Below the pieces are notes generated by a model. The model was not told the origin of the DNA and searched no databases. It was given only the letters and a program-made list of their open reading frames with translations. 64,000 bases of DNA, taken from NCBI GenBank assembly GCA_009780585.1, contig WQZS01000004.1, positions 89,846-153,845 of the forward strand, read 5' to 3'. Position numbers and translations under genes: made by a program. Below, in pieces: positions 58,711 through 64,000 of the stretch (position 1 is the first letter of the stretch; the number at the start of each line of letters is the position of its first letter). Source of the DNA: Defluviitaleaceae bacterium (GTDB lineage: Bacteria; Bacillota; Clostridia; Lachnospirales; WQUN01).

Positions 58711-59541
58711 TTAGTTCAAACCGATTCGCTTGCGCACCACTTCATATATCAGTATCCCCGCCGCCACCGACACGTTAAGCGAACCGATCTTACCCAGCAT
58801 GGGAATCCCCACAACGAAGTCCGCGTTTTCGCGCACCAACCGGCTCACACCCTCGCCCTCCGCGCCGAACACAAGCGCGATGGGCCCCGCGAAATCCGCG
58901 TCGTATATGCTTTTCTCCCCCGCGTCGGCGCAAGCGATCCACAAGCCCGCTTTCTTTAACGCCTCCAACGCTTGCGTGATGTTCGTAACACGCGCCACCG
59001 CGATGTGCGAAATCGCGCCCGCCGAGGTCTTCGCCACGGTACCCGTCAGCCCCACGGCCCGCCGCTTGGGGATGATGACCCCGTGCGCGCCGCCCGCTTC
59101 CGCCGTGCGCATCACCGCGCCCAAATTATGCGGATCGGTCACGCCGTCCAGCACGATAACGAAGGGAGCCTCACCGCGATCCACGGCAATATTCAAAATA
59201 TCCTCAATTTCCGCATACGGCACGGCGGGGCACAAGGCGATAACCCCCTGGTGATGCCCCGTCCCCGAAAGCTCGTCCAATTTTTCGCGGGTAACTTCTT
59301 GCACGACGATCTTCCGCGCGCGCGCCTTGGAGGCGATTAAACGCAGGGTACCTTCCAGCTTAACGGGGGGGGTATTCACTTGTCCCCCAACGGAGGACAA
59401 GTTGCGGGACGCATCGCCGCTTATGGCTTTATGCTTACCGTCCACACGCAAGAGGATACGGTCGATGGGCTTTTCGTGGTTGAGGGCTTCGAGGACGGCC
59501 TTGCGGCCTTCGAGGATAAGGGATTGGGGATTTATTTCCAT
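58711..59541 (-). CDS. rlmB: 23S rRNA (guanosine2251-2'-O)-methyltransferase
   Basis: A 276-residue SpoU-family enzyme. LDGVTDPHNLGAVMRTAEAGG, VFGAEGEGVSRLV and GSLNVSVAAGILIYEV are motifs 1-3 of the SPOUT fold. The N-terminal substrate-binding domain is split after RILLRVDGKHK by about 27 extra residues (to VKLEG); a palindrome of the AACTT family (59377-59403) lies inside this extra part, read NLSSVGGQV. ATG 59541 is used. First of the rlmB-NYN-sigH operon. Confidence 0.95.
   Translation of the reverse strand: MEINPQSLILEGRKAVLEALNHEKPIDRILLRVDGKHKAISGDASRNLSSVGGQVNTPPVKLEGTLRLIASKARARKIVVQEVTREKLDELSGTGHHQGVIALCPAVPYAEIEDILNIAVDRGEAPFVIVLDGVTDPHNLGAVMRTAEAGGAHGVIIPKRRAVGLTGTVAKTSAGAISHIAVARVTNITQALEALKKAGLWIACADAGEKSIYDADFAGPIALVFGAEGEGVSRLVRENADFVVGIPMLGKIGSLNVSVAAGILIYEVVRKRIGLN
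59377..59403. repeat. 27-bp palindrome inside rlmB (inner arm TCCCC/TCCTC)
   Basis: CACTTGTCCCCC, short centre, GGAGGACAAGTT. It lies within an extra segment of the methyltransferase's N-terminal domain, which marks it as a tolerated insertion. Confidence 0.88.
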
Positions 59542-59625
59542 GATTTTCACTCACTTTAAATAATTATTAATTTGCGGCGGTTGATACACTTGTTGGAATT
59601 AATCATCCTGCTGTTTTTAACAGCA

Positions 59626-60039
59626 TCATCTTATCCAATTGAAAGTAAGATTTTCCTTTCCTTCAATGGCATCAAATTCATGGTGGTCTGCCGTGAGAAT
59701 AGAACCCTTCAAATGTATGGACTGCGCTATTACAATAGAATCGGCTAACGACAATTTATATGTTGCTTTTATTCTCCCCGCTTCAAGGAAAACATCTCTG
59801 TCAAACTCCGTAATAAAGATAGGGGAATCTTCAACATTTTCAATTACATTCAAGGCATAATCTTTTCCGTATTCACGATAAAACCCATAATACACTTCAT
59901 AAAGATTTATCCTGTTCATAAATAATCGTGCATTGCCGTTATTGGCTTGCCTTAATATATCCGCAACAATGCCGGCACCCTTTTCTTGGTTTGTAAGCGC
60001 AATCAAGGCACAAGCATCCAGAATAAATATATCATTCAT
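59626..60039 (-). CDS. PIN domain toxin (VapC-like)
   Basis: A 137-residue PIN ribonuclease. IFILDACALIALTNQEKG gives the first Asp, NLYEVYYGF the Glu, LSLADSIVIAQS and LTADHHEFD the later acidic residues. It overlaps the upstream antitoxin gene by 4 bp. AT-rich compared with rlmB and rubrerythrin on either side, so probably acquired. Confidence 0.92.
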   Translation of the reverse strand: MNDIFILDACALIALTNQEKGAGIVADILRQANNGNARLFMNRINLYEVYYGFYREYGKDYALNVIENVEDSPIFITEFDRDVFLEAGRIKATYKLSLADSIVIAQSIHLKGSILTADHHEFDAIEGKENLTFNWIR

Positions 60040-60269
60040 GATTCCAAGCCCTCAAGTATTTTATCCTCCCTTGTCATAGCTAAAAATTTATCCACAGTAA
60101 GGCTGCTGCCGGCAGTAAGCCCAAGTAAAGGACATTCGCCTTCCGTGACATCACGAAAGGGAATAAGACTGATAACATTGCCTTTTTGCCTAAGTTTTAC
60201 CCGCTCTGTCGGTATCATCTTAAATAAAGTTTCAGGCAATGCCTTTACATGCAAAACCATTTCAGACAT
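60036..60269 (-). CDS. Type II antitoxin of the VapC-like pair
   Basis: A 77-residue protein, MSEMVLHVKALPETLFKMIP, with a C-terminal toxin-binding region (LTVDKFLAMTREDKILEGLE). GGGAG lies 9 bp before the ATG; the longer frame lacks an RBS. The fold cannot be assigned with certainty, but the coupled position and size fit an antitoxin. Confidence 0.82.
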   Translation of the reverse strand: MSEMVLHVKALPETLFKMIPTERVKLRQKGNVISLIPFRDVTEGECPLLGLTAGSSLTVDKFLAMTREDKILEGLES

Positions 60270-60365
60270 GATTAATAATCTCCCTTTAAAAATTTCAACG
60301 AACCCCAACTCAACGTAATATAGGGGATTAAATGAAAATTGTAAATAAAATTAATTGCAATGTCC

Positions 60366-60394
60366 TTGATTCAAATACGGTATCATAGTATATT
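60366..60394 (+). promoter_or_regulatory. Promoter of the rubrerythrin gene
   Basis: TTGATT (60366-60371) and TATATT (60389-60394) with a 17-bp spacer, about 40 bp before the start. No obvious PerR-type box is seen. Confidence 0.6.
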
Positions 60395-60434
60395 TTTACC
60401 AATACTAACAACAAAACCCAAGGAGGCATACCCA

Positions 60435-60977
60435 ATGGAAAACATCAAAGGCACGAAAACCGAACGTAACCTCGCCGAAGCGTTCGCGGGGGAAAGTCAG
60501 GCCCGCAACAAATACACCTACTTCGCCGGAAAAGCGCGGAAGGACGGGTATGAGCAAATCGCCGCGCTCTTCGAGGAAACCGCGGGCAACGAAAAGGAAC
60601 ACGCGAAGATTTGGTTCAAGCTGCTTTGCGGGGGCGAAATCCCTTCCACCATCGACAACTTAAAAGCCGCCGCCGCGGGCGAACACGAGGAATGGACCGA
60701 AATGTACAAGCGTATGGCCGCCGAGGCCCGCGAGGAAGGCTTCGACCGCATCGCTAACCTGTTCGACAAGGTCGGAAAAATCGAGAAAGAACACGAGGAA
60801 CGCTACCTCACGCTGCTGCAAAACATCGAAGAGGGCAAGGTCTTTTCCCGTAAGGAAAAGTCCGTATGGATCTGCCGCAACTGCGGGCATATCGCCGATG
60901 CCGAAAACGCGCCCAAAGTTTGCCCGGTATGCGTGCATCCGCAGGGGTATTTTGAACTGCGGTCGGTTAATTATTAA
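60435..60977 (+). CDS. Rubrerythrin
   Basis: A 180-residue peroxide-scavenging protein of anaerobes. The N-terminal four-helix di-iron domain shows AEAFAGESQARNKY, ETAGNEKEHAKIW and KIEKEHEERY (ExxH ligands). The C-terminal rubredoxin-like domain has WICRNCGHI and KVCPVCVHP cysteine pairs. AGGAGG lies 8 bp upstream. It signals an anaerobe exposed to oxidative stress. Confidence 0.97.
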   Translation: MENIKGTKTERNLAEAFAGESQARNKYTYFAGKARKDGYEQIAALFEETAGNEKEHAKIWFKLLCGGEIPSTIDNLKAAAAGEHEEWTEMYKRMAAEAREEGFDRIANLFDKVGKIEKEHEERYLTLLQNIEEGKVFSRKEKSVWICRNCGHIADAENAPKVCPVCVHPQGYFELRSVNY

Positions 60978-61027
60978 TCCGGGATAAAAGACAAATAATA
61001 AACGAATAAAACAAAGGCGGGCAGGGT

Positions 61028-62329
61028 ATGAAGCTCATTACCGCAAGCCAAGCAGTTGGATTTATTAAAAACGGTGACCATATCGTTTCGGCGTTGGGCG
61101 CAGCGGAGGGGCAATGCTTCTTAGGCGAATTGCACACCGCCGCCGGCCGCTTGAAGGATATCACCGTCACGAGCTGTCTGTCGCTGCGCGGATATCCTTA
61201 CCTTGACGCGGCTTACCGCGATACCTTCCAAACGGATTCGATATTCCTTTCCCCGCCCACACGCGCCGCTTACCCGAACGGCAACGTTTCATATTTACCC
61301 GGCCATTTGCACGCGTGCGGCGTCAATCGGCTGGTACATAGGAAGCCGAACATCTATATCGGCGCGGCGACGATGCCCGATAAACACGGCTTCGTAAGCC
61401 TGAGTGTATCGAATACATACGAAAAACGGATGATCCGCCAAGCCGACATCGTTATCCTGGAAATCAACCCCAACTTCCCCCGTACCTTCGGCGACCTTGA
61501 ACTGCACATAAACGAAGCCGATTACTTCATCGAGGCCGACTACCCCGTGCCTACATTACCCGAAGCCCCCGTCACCGATCGCGACGAACTTATCGGCCGC
61601 CACATAGCCGAATACATCAACGACGGCGATTGCCTGCAACTGGGCATCGGCGGCATCCCCAACGCCGTGGCGAACGCGCTGGCGGATAAAAAAGACCTCG
61701 GCATACACACCGAGATGCTTTCCTCCGGCCTCGTTAAGCTCGTGAAATCCGGCGTCGTCACCAACGCCCGCAAGACGAAGTTCCCCGGCAAAACGATCGC
61801 GGCATTTGCTTTAGGCACGCGTGAGGTCTATGACTACATCAACGACAACCCCTCGGTCCTCTTCTTCGACGCCAACTACGTAAACGACCCCGCCGTCATC
61901 GCACAAAATGACAACCAAATCTCAATCAATACCACCCTCGAAATCGACCTCACCGGACAATGCTGCTCCGAATCCATCGGCCCGCGCCAATATTCGGGCA
62001 CCGGCGGCCAAACCGACACCGCCGTCGGCGCACAGAAGGCAAAGGGCGGCAAATCCTTCATCGCACTCTATTCCACAGCAGAAATCAAAAGCCCCGAAAA
62101 AAACGCGGACGGAACTTTTGCCCGTACCCGCGTTTCCAAAATCGTCCCCATGTTAAAGCAAGGCGCAATCGTTTCCCTCTCACGCAACGACGTGGACTAC
62201 GCCGTCACCGAATACGGCGTAGCGCACCTGCGCGGCACCTCCGTCAGGGAACGCGCCGAACGGCTGATCGCCATCGCCCACCCCGATTACCGCGATGAAC
62301 TAACCGCCGCCGCGCAAGCATTTATATAG
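61028..62329 (+). CDS. Acetyl-CoA hydrolase/4-hydroxybutyrate CoA-transferase family protein
   Basis: A 433-residue CoA-transferase. The N-terminal half has ITASQAVGFIKNGDHIV; DGDCLQLGIGGIPNAVANAL and EMLSSGLVKLVKSGVV are conserved, and SINTTLEIDLTGQCCSE is followed by GTGGQTDTAVGA. It moves CoA between acetyl- or butyryl-CoA and a carboxylic acid such as 4-hydroxybutyrate or butyrate. RBS GGGCAGGG. It is the last recognisable metabolic gene before a repeat-rich gap. Confidence 0.93.
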   Translation: MKLITASQAVGFIKNGDHIVSALGAAEGQCFLGELHTAAGRLKDITVTSCLSLRGYPYLDAAYRDTFQTDSIFLSPPTRAAYPNGNVSYLPGHLHACGVNRLVHRKPNIYIGAATMPDKHGFVSLSVSNTYEKRMIRQADIVILEINPNFPRTFGDLELHINEADYFIEADYPVPTLPEAPVTDRDELIGRHIAEYINDGDCLQLGIGGIPNAVANALADKKDLGIHTEMLSSGLVKLVKSGVVTNARKTKFPGKTIAAFALGTREVYDYINDNPSVLFFDANYVNDPAVIAQNDNQISINTTLEIDLTGQCCSESIGPRQYSGTGGQTDTAVGAQKAKGGKSFIALYSTAEIKSPEKNADGTFARTRVSKIVPMLKQGAIVSLSRNDVDYAVTEYGVAHLRGTSVRERAERLIAIAHPDYRDELTAAAQAFI

Positions 62330-62366
62330 TCTTTAAATAAGTTCTTTATTTTATGTACATGCCCCT

Positions 62367-62538
62367 CCCCGCGGGGTGTGATATGGCACGCGCGTTAGCA
62401 CGAAAAACGCGATTACCGGCTCCGTGCGGCAAGTGGTTGTGTCCGTCATAAATGCCGGACACCAACCACATAAGCCGCCCGTTCGCCGGAAATCACGTTT
62501 TTCGTGAGACGCGCTTAGCCATATCGCACCCCGCGGGG
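62367..62538. repeat. Long hairpin repeat element, copy R7
   Basis: Outer arms CCCCGCGGGGTGTGATATGGC paired with the GCCATATCGCACCCC side, middle arms CACGAAAAACG/CGTTTTTCGTG. The inner ~70 bp is the same as in R1 although the outer arms differ completely. Forward orientation. Confidence 0.92.
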
Positions 62539-62868
62539 ATAGCGTACGTGGAAATGATTATGAATTACCATTTCGCGCATTAAAAGTGAAGGCTGTCTGC
62601 GTATGTAAATACCTCTCCGCCGGAAAAACGCCCTGTCTTTTTTTGCATTGTACTTAACTAAGCACGCGACATAGCCGTCATACTGCTTTTAAATAGATAG
62701 ATTGACAATTTTATTTACCGCCTCCGCTTTATTGTTTTAAGCAAGAGAGTATTTTAAGCAAGAGGGTTGCAAGCCTCTAACTTTTTATGGTAGATTAACT
62801 ATTGGAACGATTCAAGACCACGAAATGCCACGGGGGCTTGACAAATGCGATTGACACCACATAATTTT

Positions 62869-62912
<44 letters not shown>

Positions 62913-62961
62913 GTTGTTTATCGTGCCATGAAAATATAAACATATCTGAACAAGTATACGA

Positions 62962-63006
62962 ACGGTTACTCATTGCGCTATAAACGCAGGGGGTAGCCGT
63001 TTTTTA
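62962..63006 (+). terminator. Terminator-like hairpin upstream of the lipoprotein gene
   Basis: ACGGTTAC / GTAGCCGT outer stem, TGCG / CGCA inner stem, followed by TTTTTT. It would end transcripts that cross the microsatellite. Confidence 0.65.
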
Positions 63007-63054
63007 TATTGTTTTACAAATAACAAGATACTTTATAAAAAGGGGATATATAAG

Positions 63055-63963
63055 ATGAAGAAACGATATTTATTATTTTCGTTTATTACGCTGATAGCAG
63101 TTGCCGTTGTTGGGTGCGCGAACGTACCAAACAGCCCGACAGCGACACCCGAACAAACACAAAATAATCAACAGGACAATCAACAACAAAACAACGGAAC
63201 AAATGACCCGATAACAACTCCAGCACCGCAAGGAAACCAAGCCCCCGCAGGGCTTGCGGCGGAGCCTTATGAAATGTTTACGTATGAGTTTATGAATGTT
63301 GAACAATTATATCGAAGATTTGGACATGAATACGCAGACGGCAGCGGTCTTTTACGAGCGGGTGTTGAATTTGACCAAAGCGGTATAGTTATAACGGCAT
63401 ACCACGGCGAATTGTTACAAGTAAGAATCCCCGATACTATCGAAGGATTTCCCGTTGTTGCTATTGGTAGAAACGCCTTCCCGCTCGCCGTTATTCAAAA
63501 TGAAGTAGTAACCGTTATGCCTGTTACAAACGTATTCTTCCCGCCGACTGTGCGTGTTTTTGAATTTGGCGCAATAGAAGTAATAGGTCAAGCACCACGG
63601 AACACACCCGACAATCTGCCCAATTCCATAACAGTTCCTCATGGGGTTACACACCTTGTTCACCAAAGTAGAAGCGGTGTTAATCGTGATGTTTTTGCAG
63701 CTATACGAAACATTGAACTACCAAATACGCTTTTGGATATACCTTCCCAAATGTTTGAAAATTTAACCTCGATGACAGGAATAACAATACCAAACAGTGT
63801 TGAACGCATTGGAGAAAGGGCGTTTGAAGGGGCAACTTCATTATTAAGAATTAATTTTTTAGAAAATATTAGTGTTGATATAAATAATTGCGAAATGAAA
63901 GAACCCAATCTCGAAATGGAATCGGGAGGGGGCGGAGAAGGAAAAGAAACAAAGAAGATATAA
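63055..63963 (+). CDS. Lipoprotein with BspA-like leucine-rich repeats
   Basis: A 302-residue secreted lipoprotein: signal peptide with lipobox VVGC (Cys near residue 21), then a Gln/Asn/Pro-rich linker to about residue 68, then LRR_5-type repeats such as IPDTIEGFPVVAIGRNAF and ITIPNSVERIGERAFEGAT. The tail is Gly/Glu-rich. BspA-like proteins mediate surface binding in gut bacteria. Last complete gene in the window; AT-rich relative to the backbone. Confidence 0.85.
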   Translation: MKKRYLLFSFITLIAVAVVGCANVPNSPTATPEQTQNNQQDNQQQNNGTNDPITTPAPQGNQAPAGLAAEPYEMFTYEFMNVEQLYRRFGHEYADGSGLLRAGVEFDQSGIVITAYHGELLQVRIPDTIEGFPVVAIGRNAFPLAVIQNEVVTVMPVTNVFFPPTVRVFEFGAIEVIGQAPRNTPDNLPNSITVPHGVTHLVHQSRSGVNRDVFAAIRNIELPNTLLDIPSQMFENLTSMTGITIPNSVERIGERAFEGATSLLRINFLENISVDINNCEMKEPNLEMESGGGGEGKETKKI

Positions 63964-64000
63964 AAGGCAATAAAAAGCAATAGAAAGCAAATAAAAATTC

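Overview
The window looks like a chromosome segment of an anaerobic, endospore-forming Bacillota (Clostridia-type) bacterium, probably uncultured and gut-associated. The evidence is a SigH-type sporulation sigma factor in the order rlmB-NYN-sigH, a CotH-like kinase, MurJ/CsaB/TagA envelope genes, ECF vitamin-transporter genes, rubrerythrin, a corrinoid methyltransferase set and hexuronate catabolism. Backbone genes are GC-rich. Islands of small accessory genes (about 3-7 kb, 41.8-47.2 kb, 48.9-50.6 kb) are visibly more AT-rich. No rRNA, tRNA, CRISPR array, transposase or integrase was seen.

Layout. 1-2.7 kb: ABC exporter with a TetR regulator whose promoter carries two operators. 3-7 kb: accessory genes and an ECF sigma/membrane-protein pair. 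7.6-10.2 kb: EcfT and a fused EcfA-EcfA' ATPase. 10.3-14.5 kb: prmA-rsmE-cysteine desulfurase-thiI (ribosome and tRNA modification). 14.6-22.2 kb: BMP-type ABC importer followed by uxuA and a UxuB-like reductase, with a convergent FucU/RbsD gene. 22.7-26.3 kb: second ECF sigma factor, DegV, MalQ and a 33-residue holin-like toxin. 26.4-29.1 kb: a GNAT-LigA fusion. 29.3-32.5 kb: methyltransferase, HAD phosphatase and an ECF S component. 32.6-41.5 kb: one overlapping operon for cell-surface polymer assembly (MurJ-like flippase, glycosyltransferase, two DUF4330 proteins, O-antigen-ligase-like protein, glycosyltransferase-CsaB fusion, CotH). 41.8-50.6 kb: island of small kinases, deaminase, GrpB, toxin-antitoxin and single-gene cassettes around truA. 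50.9-53.8 kb: corrinoid protein, URO-D-family methyltransferase and ferredoxin-type aldo/keto reductase. 53.8-62.3 kb: YitT, TagA, an AT-hook coiled-coil protein, rsmI, sigH-NYN-rlmB, a second VapBC-like pair, rubrerythrin and a CoA-transferase. The window ends with a lipoprotein.

The most striking content is a set of repeat families. (1) At least thirteen 27-28-bp palindromes have fixed ends AACTT/AAGTT and variable but self-complementary inner arms. Seven lie inside or at the end of protein-coding genes (ECF sigma, rsmE, uxuB, truA, rsmI, rlmB, one hypothetical), in all three reading phases. (2) Seven long hairpin elements of about 170-190 bp have conserved internal-loop sequences and arms that change in a compensating way; one copy has its inner module inverted. 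(3) Imperfect palindromes of about 70 bp lie directly 3' of single accessory genes in a constant orientation, with AAC...GTT ends in the better copies, resembling integron attC sites. (4) There are in-frame low-complexity or hairpin insertions in ligA (15 heptanucleotide repeats), uxuB, truA and rlmB. Together these suggest a genome shaped by hairpin-forming mobile repeats that are tolerated inside conserved genes.
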